A DNA stretch of 64,000 nucleotides from Kribbella sp. ALI-6-A (GCF_001984195.1 NZ_MTQN01000011.1:1178001-1242000); one strand, 5' to 3'. Shown: positions 23,864 through 33,571, numbered from the stretch's first letter. Translations and numbers: made by a program. The notes: generated by a model not told the origin, from the letters alone.

Positions 23864-24374
23864 TGTGCCGGTAGTCGAGCAGGACGGGATCACCGCGCAG
23901 CCGGGCCAGCGCGCGGCTGGTCTGGCTCTTGATCGTCCCGACCGCGCAGCCGACCTCCTCCGCGGTCTCGGCCTCGCTCAGATCGACCAGGTACCGCAGC
24001 ACGACCACCACCCGCATCCGTCCGGGCAGCCGCTCCAGGGCGGCGACCAGGACCGAGTCGCGCTCGATCCGGTCGTAGTAGTCGATCACCACCGGAAGCA
24101 CCGGCAGCTCCTCGGTCGGGAACTCCAGCTTGCCCTTTTTCACCCGCCAGTAGGCCCGGCAGGTGTTGACCAGCACCTGCCGCACATAGGCGTACGGGTC
24201 GTCGGCCCGGATGCTGTCCCAGGTCCGCCAGCACTTGGCCAGCGTCGTCTGGACCACGTCCTCGGCCAGCCCGTGATCCTTGGTCAGCGAGTACGCGGTA
24301 CCCAGCAAGGCGCCGTACCGTCTCGCCACGAACTCGGTGAAGCTCGCGGCGCTGTCCCCCGACAGTTCCGTCAT
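23856..24374 (-). CDS. SigE-family ECF-type RNA polymerase sigma factor
   Basis: A 172-residue sigma-70 family protein of the actinobacterial SigE-like group. Region 2 is ASFTEFVARRYGALLGTAYSLTKDHGLAEDVVQTTLAKCWRTW-like, spanning residues 10-50, and region 4 is the helix-turn-helix in LSEAETAEEVGCAVGTIKSQTSRALARLR. No anti-sigma or zinc-binding partner gene is beside it; downstream is trmB, overlapping by eight bases. It may be controlled at transcription rather than by a cognate anti-sigma. The target promoter is unknown. Confidence 0.9.
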   Translation of the reverse strand: MTELSGDSAASFTEFVARRYGALLGTAYSLTKDHGLAEDVVQTTLAKCWRTWDSIRADDPYAYVRQVLVNTCRAYWRVKKGKLEFPTEELPVLPVVIDYYDRIERDSVLVAALERLPGRMRVVVVLRYLVDLSEAETAEEVGCAVGTIKSQTSRALARLRGDPVLLDYRHSA

Positions 24375-24460
24375 GTTCGATCACCCCCGGCGTCGCTCTG
24401 CGAGAACACAGAGTCGCGTAAGTGACTTTCACGACACTTTCATCAGCTCACACCGGCAAT

Positions 24461-27445
24461 CTACTCTCCCCAGAACAGCTGATCGACCACGTTGCGTGCC
24501 CGCCGGGTCACCCGGAGGTAGTCGTCGGAGAACTTGCTGGTCTGGCCCGGCGGATAACCGCAGATCTGCGCCACCGCGGCGAGGTCGCGCGGATCCCGCG
24601 GCAGGGAGTCGCCCGGGCGGGCCCGGACCAGCATGATCGCGTTCCGGATCCGCGTCGCCCGCTCCCACGCGGCCCGCAGGACCTCGGCCTGCTGGTGCTC
24701 GAACAGGCCCTGCTCGACCGCCACCCGCAACGCCCCGAGGGTCCGCGTCGTCCGCAGACCCTCGATCCGATGCGCCTCGCGCAGCTGCAGCAGCTGAACC
24801 GTCCACTCGATATCGGCCAGACCACCCCGGCCGAGTTTGGTGTGCGTGGCCGGATCGGCACCCCGCGGCAACCGCTCGGCGTCCACCCGCGCCTTGATCC
24901 GCCGGATCTCGACCACGTCCCGCTCCGGTACGCCGTCCGCCGGATAGCGCAGCGGATCGATCAACTCGCGGAACGCCCGGCACAGCTCGGGATCGCCGCA
25001 GAGCGGATCGGCGCGCAGCAACGCCTGCGCCTCCCAGACCGCCGACCAACGCGCGTAATACGACGCGTACGACGCCAGGGTGCGGACGAGTGGTCCCTGC
25101 CGGCCCTCCGGGCGCAGGTCGGCGTCGATCGCGACAGCCGGGTCCGATCCCGGCAGCGCGAGCAGCCGGCGCAGCTCGGTCGCGGCCTGGGTGGCGAAGT
25201 CGGTCGCGGCCTTCTCCGACGCCCCCGGCAACGGGTCGTGCACGAACATCACGTCGGCGTCGCTGCCGTAGCCGAGCTCGTGCCCGCCGAACCGGCCCAT
25301 CGCGACGATCGCCATCCGGGTCGGCTCCTCGCCACCCTTGGCGACCACCCGCCGCGCGACCTCCAGCGCACTGGTCAGCGTCGCGGCGGAGATCGTCGTC
25401 AGCGCCTCGCCGACCGCCTCGACGTCGAGCAGGTTCGACAGGTCTGCGGCCGCGACCCGGAACAGCTCGCGCCGCCGGACCGCGCGGATCGCGGCGACCG
25501 CGGCCTCGGGCTTGTCCTGCCGACGGGCAGCGGCCGACATCTCGGTCAGCAGGGCCTCGGCCCCGCGCGGGACCAGTTCGCGTTCGTCCGCGAGCATCGC
25601 CGTCGCCTCGGGAGCGCGTTGCAGCAGGTCGACGGCGTACCGGCCGCTGGCGAGCAGGTGGGCGAGGCGTTCGGCGGAGGCACCCTCGTCGCGGAGCTGC
25701 CGCAGGTACCAGGGCGTCGAGCCGAGGGCGTCGGAGATCGTCCGGAAGGCGAGCAGACCGGCGTCCGGGTCGGGCGACTCGGCGAACCAGCCGAGCATCG
25801 CCGGCAGCAGGGCCCGCTGGATCGACGACCGCCGGGACACGCCCTCGGACAGGGCCTCGATGTGGCGCAGCGCGGACGCCGGATCGGCGTACCCGAGGGC
25901 GGTGAGGCGTTGCTTGGCCGCCTCGGGGGTGAGGCGGACCTCCTCGCCGGGGATCCTCGCGACGGCGGCGAGCAGCGGGCGGTAGAACAGCTTCTCGTGC
26001 AGGCGACGGACCTCGAGCGCGTGCTTCTTCCAGACCTTGGTGAGGTCGTTGATCGGGTCCTTGGTGAACCCGAGCGAACGGCCGAGCCTGCGCAGGTCGT
26101 CCTCCTGCTCGGGGACCGAGTGGGTTCGCCGAAGCCGGTACAGCTGGATCCGGTGCTCCATGGAACGCAGGAACCGGTACGCGTCGGCGAGCACGGCGCC
26201 GTCCGTACGGCCGACGTACCCGGAGCTGGTGAGCTGTTCCAGGGCGATCAGCGTCGTCCCGCTGCGGACGGACTCGTCACTGCGGCCGTGCACGAGTTGC
26301 AGCAACTGAACGGCGAACTCGACGTCCCGCAGGCCGCCCGGCCCGAGCTTCAGCTGGCGATCGACGTCGGCGGCCGGGATGTGGTCGACGACCCGGCGGC
26401 GCATCGCCTGGACGTCGTCGACGAACCCGTCGCGGTCGGCGGCCGACCAGACCAGGTGCGCGGTCCGTTCGGCGTACGCCTGACCGAGCTCGACGTCGCC
26501 GGCGATCGGGCGGGCCTTCAGCAGGGCCTGGAACTCCCATGTCTTGGCCCAACGCTGGTAGTAGGCGAGATGGCTGTCGAGCGTGCGGACGAGCGGGCCG
26601 GACTTGCCTTCCGGGCGCAGCGCGGCGTCGACCGGCCAGAGCGTGCCCTCGGCGGTGTGCGCGGAACAGATCCGCATCGCTGCGGCGGCCAGTTGGGTGG
26701 CGGTCTTCAGCGCCGGCGCTTCGTCCTGCCCTTCGAGCGGCTCGGCGACGAACAGGACGTCGACGTCACTCACGTAGTTCAGCTCGCGGCCGCCACACTT
26801 GCCCATGGCAATGATCGCGAGCCGGCAGTCGGCGGCCTCAGGATGCTGGCGGAAGTAGTCGTTGCGGGCGATCCGGAGCGCGGTCTCCAAGGCGCCGCCG
26901 GCCAGGTCGGCGAGCACGGCGGCGGTCTCGTCGACCAGCAGACCTTCGGCCAGGTCGCGGGCGGCGAGGCGGAGCAGGAGCCTGCGGTATTCGATGCGGA
27001 GGGCATCGATCGGGTTGTCCGCGTCGACAGCGGTCGCCAGCCGGACGGCGACGTCGTCCGGGGTCGGGTTGCTCCCGGCGAGCGCCGGATCGGCCAGGTC
27101 GTACCAGTGCCGGGGGTGGACCGTCAGATGGCGGCCGAGGGCCTCGCTCGCCCCGAGCACACCGCACAGGCGGCGGCGGAAGTCGCCGTCCATGTCGAGC
27201 GTGCGGGCGAAGGCGGCGAGGTCGTAGTCGTGCTGGGCCAGCGCTTCGGCGAGGCCGAGCAGGTGGAGCAGCGCGAGGTCGGGATCGGCTGCCTCGGACA
27301 GCGAGGTGATCAGCTGGTCGGTCGCCATCGGGGTGTGCGGTTCCAGCAGGTCGAGCTGGTCGAGCTGTTTCGCGGCCCGCTGAGGGTCCGCGAACCCCCG
27401 GCGTACCAGCTGGCCCTCACTGGAAACCTTCCGCGACTCCGCCAC
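24461..27445 (-). CDS. glnE: Glutamine synthetase adenylyltransferase/deadenylylase
   Basis: A 994-residue bifunctional regulator that adds or removes AMP on glutamine synthetase according to nitrogen status. Two nucleotidyltransferase halves are visible: an N-terminal deadenylylase with NYVSDVDVLFVAEP and a C-terminal adenylyltransferase with GYGSDADVMFVHDPLPG, each followed by a helical region (LGPGGLRDVEF and LGRGGLADIEW motifs). Full length matches the family. The GTG at 27445 has a TAACCT box six bases upstream. glnA2 lies 6 kb away in the same orientation; the two are adjacent in mycobacteria. Confidence 0.97.
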   Translation of the reverse strand: MAESRKVSSEGQLVRRGFADPQRAAKQLDQLDLLEPHTPMATDQLITSLSEAADPDLALLHLLGLAEALAQHDYDLAAFARTLDMDGDFRRRLCGVLGASEALGRHLTVHPRHWYDLADPALAGSNPTPDDVAVRLATAVDADNPIDALRIEYRRLLLRLAARDLAEGLLVDETAAVLADLAGGALETALRIARNDYFRQHPEAADCRLAIIAMGKCGGRELNYVSDVDVLFVAEPLEGQDEAPALKTATQLAAAAMRICSAHTAEGTLWPVDAALRPEGKSGPLVRTLDSHLAYYQRWAKTWEFQALLKARPIAGDVELGQAYAERTAHLVWSAADRDGFVDDVQAMRRRVVDHIPAADVDRQLKLGPGGLRDVEFAVQLLQLVHGRSDESVRSGTTLIALEQLTSSGYVGRTDGAVLADAYRFLRSMEHRIQLYRLRRTHSVPEQEDDLRRLGRSLGFTKDPINDLTKVWKKHALEVRRLHEKLFYRPLLAAVARIPGEEVRLTPEAAKQRLTALGYADPASALRHIEALSEGVSRRSSIQRALLPAMLGWFAESPDPDAGLLAFRTISDALGSTPWYLRQLRDEGASAERLAHLLASGRYAVDLLQRAPEATAMLADERELVPRGAEALLTEMSAAARRQDKPEAAVAAIRAVRRRELFRVAAADLSNLLDVEAVGEALTTISAATLTSALEVARRVVAKGGEEPTRMAIVAMGRFGGHELGYGSDADVMFVHDPLPGASEKAATDFATQAATELRRLLALPGSDPAVAIDADLRPEGRQGPLVRTLASYASYYARWSAVWEAQALLRADPLCGDPELCRAFRELIDPLRYPADGVPERDVVEIRRIKARVDAERLPRGADPATHTKLGRGGLADIEWTVQLLQLREAHRIEGLRTTRTLGALRVAVEQGLFEHQQAEVLRAAWERATRIRNAIMLVRARPGDSLPRDPRDLAAVAQICGYPPGQTSKFSDDYLRVTRRARNVVDQLFWGE

Positions 27446-27451
27446 CCCCGC

Positions 27452-27457
27452 AGGTTA
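27452..27457 (-). promoter_or_regulatory. -10 box TAACCT, leaderless glnE mRNA
   Basis: On the minus strand TAACCT is followed by six bases and the glnE GTG. No ribosome-binding sequence fits between them. Confidence 0.5.
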
Positions 27458-27550
27458 CCGGCGCAGATCGCGGTTCGGTTGCGGGGTGATCACACTCAAC
27501 ACACGGAGTGGTCTGGCAAAAGCGGTCCGTGACCGGCATGATGACTGGTC

Positions 27551-28009
27551 ATGGTCATGATGACGGGGTCGCTCGCTGTTCGGGGCACGGTGGTCTGGTT
27601 GACGCCCCAGCAGGGTGGGCGAGTGTCCGGGCCGCCCGAGCCGGACTACGACTACGACTACACAGCCACCGCTTACCTGCCACCACGCACGCCCGAGGAC
27701 GGCCAGGTCGGCATCGCCCTGCGCCGCTTCGCGCCCGGCGCCTGGCGCTCCTCGGCCGAAGGCATCCTGGTGCCGGCCCAGGACCACCGCGCCCAGCAGG
27801 TCGTCCCCGGCAGCATGCTCGTGGTCACGGAGGGGACGCGGCCGGTCGGGTTGCTCACCGTCGAGGAGGTCAGCATCCTCGCCCCCGACGGCACGACGGT
27901 CCCGGAGGTCCGCGCCACCACTCCGGCACCACCGGCCCTCACCGCGCCGTACCGCCACTCCACCGCGGCGGCCCGCTGGACCACCCCGGAAACCGCAAGC
28001 GCCGGCTGA
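27551..28009 (+). CDS. Hypothetical protein
   Basis: A 152-residue protein that I do not recognise. The sequence suggests a beta-rich barrel-like fold (LAVRGTVVWLTPQQGGRVSG, TATAYLPPRTPEDGQVGIALR, GSMLVVTEGTRPVGLLTVEEV), reminiscent of elongation-factor-like domain 2 barrels, followed by a disordered Pro/Ala tail. ATG codons at 27551, 27557 and 27560 are alternatives. It is divergent from glnE and ends before a strong terminator. Confidence 0.6.
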   Translation: MVMMTGSLAVRGTVVWLTPQQGGRVSGPPEPDYDYDYTATAYLPPRTPEDGQVGIALRRFAPGAWRSSAEGILVPAQDHRAQQVVPGSMLVVTEGTRPVGLLTVEEVSILAPDGTTVPEVRATTPAPPALTAPYRHSTAAARWTTPETASAG

Positions 28010-28059
28010 AGGCGGAGAGAGTGGGGCACGCAGCCCCCGGCACTCCGCCTTCCCTTACG

Positions 28060-28096
28060 CCGACGGCCCGGCGACCGCAGGTCGCCGGGCCGTCGG
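28060..28096. terminator. 17-bp bidirectional terminator hairpin
   Basis: Arms at 28060-28076 and 28080-28096 are perfect 17-base reverse complements (CCGACGGCCCGGCGACC with its complement) around a three-base loop. It lies between a plus-strand hypothetical gene and the minus-strand phosphoesterase gene and can serve both. Confidence 0.75.
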
Positions 28097-28105
28097 TTCC
28101 TTACC

Positions 28106-31100
28106 TCAGTAAGCGAACTGGTCCAGCACCCCGAACTTGTCCGCGGCTCCCCCGTTGGACACCGCCACGATCCGCCGGCTGATGGTGTGCGCACCACCCA
28201 CCGGCAGCTCCAGCTTGAACTTGCTCATCGTGAAGTTGCTCTGCGAGTACCCGGTGAAGGCACCGGAAGCCGCCGAGTACACCAACCCGTAGGTCTGGTT
28301 GTCCGGAGTCGTGCCCGACTGCCCGATCCAGCGCTTGGCGGTCGGGACCTGACTGAACGGTCCACCACTGGTGACCGGCGGGAAGCCGGCGACCGCCGAG
28401 CGGGACCCCGCGCCGTCGTGGTCCATCGCGTCACCCGCCCACACCGACAACGCGGCGCCCGACTCGTTGGTGAAGGTCGTCTCCGCCGTCACGAACGACT
28501 CGTCGGCCGTCGCCGTGTACGTCGTGACGATCTTCAGCCCCGGGTGCTCGGCCGACGTCCCGGTCACCCGGACGACGGCCTTCTCCCCCGAGTTCTCCAC
28601 GATCCGTACGTCGGTCGACCGCGTCTGCAGTTGCGCCCACGCGTTGCCGCCGGTCGGCTCGGTCGTGCTCACGTACGGCAGGTTGATCCAGTCCAGCTGG
28701 TCCGGCTGCCCGGTGATCGCCAGGTCCAGCACCTTGCCCGTCGTCGACTGGTTCAGCTGCGGGTCGTTGTAGACCTTCGCCACCGCCAGCGCGAGCAACT
28801 TGTTCTCGATCACCACGTCGCCCGGTCCACCCTCGACCAGCCCGCTCGGCAGCCGCTTCCCGATGCTCGCGTCCACGTTCACCGGGCTGACCTGCAGGTC
28901 GATCCCGCTCGCCCCGCCGGTACCGACCGTCACCTCCCGCGCGGCCGTCGCGTAGCCGAGCTGCGCCACCTGGATGGTGTACGTCCCCGCGCCGCCCGGC
29001 AGCCCGACCCGATAGTTGCCAGCGGCATCTGTCGTCGTCCGGCCGACCGCCGTGCCGTCCTTGACCACGCTGACCGCCGTGTTGGCGACCGGCTTGCCGT
29101 CGGCCTTCAGCGTCACCGTGCCGGAGACGACCGGCCACGGCTGCGCCGACGTACCGCCCGGTGTGAAGGCGTACAGGTTGCCGTCGAAGGCTCCCGCGAC
29201 CACCGTGTTACCGCTGACCGCCGGTCCCGCCGAGACCCAGGTGCCGATGTTCTGCGACCACAACGGCTGTCCCGTCCGCGCGTCCAGGGCGTAGAACCCG
29301 CCGCTGTTCGCCCCCACGAAGAGCGTGTTGCCGGCCAGCGCCGGTGAGGTGAACGACCCACCCCGGTACTGCGAACCCGGCAGCAACTGGTCCCAGATCA
29401 CCGCGCCGGTGGTGGCGTTGAGCGCCGTCACCGCACCGCTCGGAAAGGACATGTAGACGGTGTTGCCGCTCAGCGCGGCCGCCGACGGCGTCGCGCCGCC
29501 GTTGACCAACGACGGGTGCGTGCTGGTGTAGCTCCAGAGCACGGCGCCGGTCGCACCGTCACGGGCCACGATCCCGTTGTTCGACCCGATGAACACCTTG
29601 CCGCCACCCGCGGTCGGTACGCCGTCCTGCCAGCCGCCGAGCGTGTCGGTCCCGGTCCACAGCTTCTGGCCGGTCTTCAGGTCGTAGGCGATCACGATGC
29701 TGCCGTCCTGATTGCCGACGTACACGCGACCATCGGCGACCGCCGGGGTCCCGTCGCTCATCGTGTTGCCCGCCATCGGCGAGCCCCAGATCCGCTGCCC
29801 GGTCTTGGCGTCCAGGGCCAGCAGGATGCCCGCCGCCGCCTCGCCGAAGCGGGTCTGGAACGGGAACAGCACCTTGCCGTCGGCAACCGTCACGCCGTAG
29901 TACCCGTAGGTGCGCTGGTTGTTGCCCTCCGGCGCGGGCTGCGGGTCGTTGCGCCACTTCAGCTGTCCGGTTTTCGCGTCGACCGCGAACAACGTGCCGC
30001 GCAGGGTCGGGACGTAGACCAGCCCGTCCGCGACCGCGATGCTGCCGTGCACCGACGACGGCACGTCGTAGCTCCACAGCTTCTTGCCGGTGGCAAGGTT
30101 CACCGCGTGGACCGCGCTGTTGCCCTCGCCGTTCTCGTCCCGGGTGCCGGCGTACACGACACCGTCGACGATCGCCGGTGAACCGGTCAGGAAGGTGCCC
30201 TTGGTCCGGTACGACCAGGCCAGCCGCTGCCCGGCCGCGATCGAGTCCTGGGCCACACCGCTGTGCGACGAGTCGCCGTGGTGCTGGTTCCAGTTCGCGC
30301 CGGCGACCGGCGTGACGGCCTTGTCGTTGGTCAGCGTGAACTTCGAGGTGCCCTTCCAGGTCGCGCCGGTCTTGTCGGCCGCCTCCACCTCCAGGGTGTG
30401 CTTGCCGATCTTCGCATTGCCCGGCAGGCCGGCGTACCAGGTGAACTCGCCGGTGGACCGCAGCTGCCGCCAGTTGCCGTTGTCGAGCCGGTACCGGACC
30501 TTCACCGGGGCGTCGGTGGTGTCGTAGGCGTTCACCTGGATGCCCGGGAACTTGTCCAGCGGCACCGAGGTCCCCGGCGCCGGGGACACGATCGTCAGGT
30601 CCTTCTCGGCGCCGTAGATCCGGAACGGGTTGTCGAAGGACTTGTTGTCCATGTTCACGAACCGGAACCCGCGCGGCGAGTTGTCGATCGTGTACGACGA
30701 GGAGACGGTCTGGATGTGCTTGGCGGTGCCCGCGAAGTCGCTGTTCGGCTCGACGTCGTTGGAGTGCTCGTGGCCGACCAGGATCAGCTCGGCGCCGTAC
30801 TGCTCGAGCAGCTTGCCGTACGCGTCGTAGACCGACGGCGAGCCGAACGGCACGTTCATCGGCTGGTGCGCCAGCACGACCAGGCGCTTGCCCTCGGTCA
30901 TGTGCAACGCGAGATCGGCCTTGGCCCACTCCAGCTGCTCGGCGAACGGCGCGGCGCCGTTGTTCTCCAGCACCAGGAAGTGCCGGTCGCTGTAGTCGAA
31001 GGAGTACCACTCCGGCCCGACGTGCTTGCGGTAGTTGTTGATCCGCGCCGCGTACGTCGAACCGGCGGCGTACTCGTGGTTGCCGACGGCCGGCCAGACC

Positions 31101-31744
31101 GGCACCTTCGAGTTCGCGGTCGAGGACTTGTAGAACTCGAACTCGGCGTCGGTCGCGTTGTTGGTCAGGTCGCCGCTGACCTGAATGAACGCGAGGTTCT
31201 GCCGGGTCGTGTTGATCTCGGTGATCTGCTCGGGCAGCTGCGCGTTCACGTGCGGGTCGGCGACGTTGCCGAAGGTGAAGCCGCCGCTCGCGGACCTCTT
31301 GTCCTTGCGCAGCCCGAAGTTCACCTCCCGGCTGTCCCCGGCCGCGAGCTGGCCGAGGTTGCGGTAGAACTTCGGCGTCATGTTGTCGTCGGTGCCGACC
31401 GAGTAGCCGGCCGGCTGGCTGACGAAGACCAGGTCGACGTCGCGACGCTCGACGTCGGTGCTGAAGCTGTAGCGCCCGGCGTTGTCGGTCACCACGAGCT
31501 GCTGGCCGTCGGACACGGTGACACCGGCCAGCGGGGTCTCGTTGGTGTCGAGCCGGTTGTCGTTGTCACGGTCCTCGAAGACCGTGCCGGTGATGGTGGC
31601 GGCGGGCGCGTCGGCCGCGTCGGCGATCACGCCGGTCAGCGGGACGCCGATCACCAAAGCGGCCAGGCCGCCGGTGACGCCGTACAGGATCTTGTGCCAG
31701 CGGGTGGCCGGTGGCCGATCGCTCGGGCGGGAGGAGCCGATCAT
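28106..31744 (-). CDS. Secreted metallophosphoesterase with PQQ-type beta-propeller
   Basis: A 1212-residue multidomain exported protein. After a membrane/signal segment (about 15-45) comes a beta-sandwich (GTVFEDRDNDNRLDTNETPL), then a calcineurin-like phosphoesterase with all metal motifs: ADPHVN, VSGDLTN, GNHEYA, LAHQPM and VGHEHSN. Residues about 490-880 contain many PQQ/WD-like repeats (VYVGNQDGSIVIAYDLKTGQ), followed by a carboxypeptidase-regulatory-like sandwich and a C-terminal domain without recognised motif. Its ATG overlaps the stop of the HupE-like gene. Substrate is unknown; extracellular phosphate-ester turnover is inferred. Confidence 0.88.
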   Translation of the reverse strand: MIGSSRPSDRPPATRWHKILYGVTGGLAALVIGVPLTGVIADAADAPAATITGTVFEDRDNDNRLDTNETPLAGVTVSDGQQLVVTDNAGRYSFSTDVERRDVDLVFVSQPAGYSVGTDDNMTPKFYRNLGQLAAGDSREVNFGLRKDKRSASGGFTFGNVADPHVNAQLPEQITEINTTRQNLAFIQVSGDLTNNATDAEFEFYKSSTANSKVPVWPAVGNHEYAAGSTYAARINNYRKHVGPEWYSFDYSDRHFLVLENNGAAPFAEQLEWAKADLALHMTEGKRLVVLAHQPMNVPFGSPSVYDAYGKLLEQYGAELILVGHEHSNDVEPNSDFAGTAKHIQTVSSSYTIDNSPRGFRFVNMDNKSFDNPFRIYGAEKDLTIVSPAPGTSVPLDKFPGIQVNAYDTTDAPVKVRYRLDNGNWRQLRSTGEFTWYAGLPGNAKIGKHTLEVEAADKTGATWKGTSKFTLTNDKAVTPVAGANWNQHHGDSSHSGVAQDSIAAGQRLAWSYRTKGTFLTGSPAIVDGVVYAGTRDENGEGNSAVHAVNLATGKKLWSYDVPSSVHGSIAVADGLVYVPTLRGTLFAVDAKTGQLKWRNDPQPAPEGNNQRTYGYYGVTVADGKVLFPFQTRFGEAAAGILLALDAKTGQRIWGSPMAGNTMSDGTPAVADGRVYVGNQDGSIVIAYDLKTGQKLWTGTDTLGGWQDGVPTAGGGKVFIGSNNGIVARDGATGAVLWSYTSTHPSLVNGGATPSAAALSGNTVYMSFPSGAVTALNATTGAVIWDQLLPGSQYRGGSFTSPALAGNTLFVGANSGGFYALDARTGQPLWSQNIGTWVSAGPAVSGNTVVAGAFDGNLYAFTPGGTSAQPWPVVSGTVTLKADGKPVANTAVSVVKDGTAVGRTTTDAAGNYRVGLPGGAGTYTIQVAQLGYATAAREVTVGTGGASGIDLQVSPVNVDASIGKRLPSGLVEGGPGDVVIENKLLALAVAKVYNDPQLNQSTTGKVLDLAITGQPDQLDWINLPYVSTTEPTGGNAWAQLQTRSTDVRIVENSGEKAVVRVTGTSAEHPGLKIVTTYTATADESFVTAETTFTNESGAALSVWAGDAMDHDGAGSRSAVAGFPPVTSGGPFSQVPTAKRWIGQSGTTPDNQTYGLVYSAASGAFTGYSQSNFTMSKFKLELPVGGAHTISRRIVAVSNGGAADKFGVLDQFAY

Positions 31745-32829
31745 GCGAGGAAGAACCTTTCTACGAACCAGTAGAGGCCGAAGGCGGCGACGACCCCTGT
31801 CGCCGAGCGGACCGCGGGAACCGAGATCCGGCTCCGGCGGACGAGCAGGAGCAGCGGGAAGACGGCCAGCAGCAGCAAGGCCTGGCCGGCCTCGATCCCG
31901 ATGTTGAAGCTGAGCAGCGAGACCAGCAGTTCGGGGCTGATCTCATCGGTGATCCGCAGCGAACCGGCGAAGCCGAGTCCGTGCAGAAGGCCGAATCCGA
32001 AGACCACCGGCAGCCGGTGGCGGGTGGAACCGAGCAGGTTCTCGACCGCGACGAACGCGATCGAGAGCGCGATCAGCGGCTCCACGACGATCGCCGGCAC
32101 GGTGAGCCCGCCGAGCAGCGTGGAGACCAGCGTGACGCTGTGCGCGACGGTGAACATCGACGTCACCTGGAGCAGGCTCTTCAGGCTGTGCGCGCCGAGC
32201 ATGAGCGCGACCACGAACAGCACATGGTCGAGTCCGAGCAGGATGTGTTCGACGCCCATCGTGCCGAACTGCAGGCTGGACGCGGCGATCGAGCTGTCGC
32301 CGACGGTGAAGTCGTGGTGGCTCCGGTCGAAGACGGTCCGCCCGGAGTCGTCGCCGAAGTGGTACTCGACCAGGTTGGTGTGGTCGTCGGCAACGGCCTC
32401 GGCGTCGCCGAAGACGCTGTAGTGCAGCCGGAACACGCCTCGGTCGCCCGCGCAGGCGTAGGCCAGGCCGAGTTCGGCGTACGGCGTACCGGCGCGGGAG
32501 CCGACCGAGGTGCTGGCCAGCCGCGGCTCACAGGCGGCACCGTCGAGCGAGACGACGACCCGGTCGTGCAGGTAGGTCTCGAGCGCCGGCTTGGCGCGGT
32601 CGAGCGCCTGCGACCGCTGCCCGTCGTCCGTGGCCGGCGCGCCGAGATCGACCGCGCGCGCCAGTACGGCGTACTCGAGGCTGAGCTGGACGTTCACCTG
32701 ACGGCCGTCCTGGGTGACGGTCGCGTAGCCGGTCGAGGCGATCACATGGGCGGAGGCGGCAGTGGTCCCCGCCAGCGCGAGGATCACGAGCAGGCCGAGA
32801 AGCGTGAACAGACGGCGCATGGAGTCCAT
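31741..32829 (-). CDS. HupE/UreJ-like membrane protein
   Basis: A 362-residue protein. A signal peptide ends near TAASAHV and a 170-residue extracytoplasmic domain follows. The C-terminal half is a polytopic HupE/UreJ_2 domain with clustered histidines: GVEHILLGLDHVLF, MFTVAHSVTL and FGFGLLHGLGFAGSL. Such His-rich membrane domains are associated with metal (nickel or other divalent) uptake. ATGA overlap couples it to the downstream phosphoesterase, suggesting a joint function such as metal delivery to the secreted enzyme. Two ATG starts (32829 and 32820) are possible. Confidence 0.85.
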   Translation of the reverse strand: MDSMRRLFTLLGLLVILALAGTTAASAHVIASTGYATVTQDGRQVNVQLSLEYAVLARAVDLGAPATDDGQRSQALDRAKPALETYLHDRVVVSLDGAACEPRLASTSVGSRAGTPYAELGLAYACAGDRGVFRLHYSVFGDAEAVADDHTNLVEYHFGDDSGRTVFDRSHHDFTVGDSSIAASSLQFGTMGVEHILLGLDHVLFVVALMLGAHSLKSLLQVTSMFTVAHSVTLVSTLLGGLTVPAIVVEPLIALSIAFVAVENLLGSTRHRLPVVFGFGLLHGLGFAGSLRITDEISPELLVSLLSFNIGIEAGQALLLLAVFPLLLLVRRSRISVPAVRSATGVVAAFGLYWFVERFFLA

Positions 32830-32926
32830 CCCACGCGGCGCCGATGGCCGGTTGATGTCCGGTCAGGAAACTATCTACCGCCATCACAGGGATACCCGTA
32901 ACCATCTGCGACCCTGTCGCGCGGGC

Positions 32927-32939
32927 AACACTCAGTGTT
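32927..32939. promoter_or_regulatory. Short palindrome in divergent promoter region
   Basis: AACACT-C-AGTGTT is a perfect 6+6 inverted repeat seven bases before the cyclophilin GTG, in the gap shared with the HupE-like gene. It is possibly an operator. Confidence 0.3.
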
Positions 32940-32945
32940 ACCGTC

Positions 32946-33560
32946 GTGACTATGCGTCGCTGGCAGCGGGTTCTCGCAGTGGTCGTTGTCGCTACCGTCG
33001 TGTTCGTCCTGGAGGGCTGGCTGGCCAGCGCCCAGGCTGTGTCGCCGCCGTTGTTCAAGCAGTGCACGTACACCCGGACGGGGACGCCCGCGGCGGTCCG
33101 GCCGCCGTACTCGCTGACGCCGACGATCGGCGTGGTGAAGGTGACGGTGAAGACGACCCGCGGACCGGTCGAGCTACGGCTGGACCGGGCTAACGCGCCG
33201 TGCGCGGTGCACAGCCTGGGGCATCTGGCGCTCGGCGGCTTCTACCGGGACGCGTCGTGCGGGCGGCTCACGCCGGTGCTGCTGGAATGCGGACCGGCCG
33301 AGGCCGGGTTCCGCTTCCGCGCCGAGCTGTCCGGACGGGAGAAGTATCCGCGCGGCACCGTCGCGATGGTGCCGGCCGCCGGGCAGAACGCGGCGCGGTT
33401 CTTCGTCGTGTACCGGGACGCCGCGCTGCCGCCGCAGTACACGGTGATCGGGCGGGTGGTCGCCGGGCTCGGCGTGGTCGACAAGGTCGCGGCCGGCGGC
33501 ACCGGCGACGGCGGCACACCGCGGACCCCGGTCACGATCACCGGGGTCCAGGTCGGCTGA
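32946..33560 (+). CDS. Membrane-anchored cyclophilin-type peptidyl-prolyl isomerase
   Basis: A 204-residue protein. The N terminus is a signal peptide or anchor (LAVVVVATVVFVLEGWLASAQA). The rest is a divergent cyclophilin domain: VKTTRGPVELRLDRANAPCAVHSLGHLALGGFYRDASCGRL-like strand order spanning 68-105, then FRAELSGREKYPRGTVAMVPA and ARFFVVYRDAALPPQYTVIGRVV. The key cyclophilin Arg/Phe positions are only partly preserved, so catalytic strength is uncertain. GTG at 32946 or ATG at 32952 may start it. It converges with glnA2. Confidence 0.82.
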   Translation: MTMRRWQRVLAVVVVATVVFVLEGWLASAQAVSPPLFKQCTYTRTGTPAAVRPPYSLTPTIGVVKVTVKTTRGPVELRLDRANAPCAVHSLGHLALGGFYRDASCGRLTPVLLECGPAEAGFRFRAELSGREKYPRGTVAMVPAAGQNAARFFVVYRDAALPPQYTVIGRVVAGLGVVDKVAAGGTGDGGTPRTPVTITGVQVG

Positions 33561-33571
33561 CGCGCTCCGGC

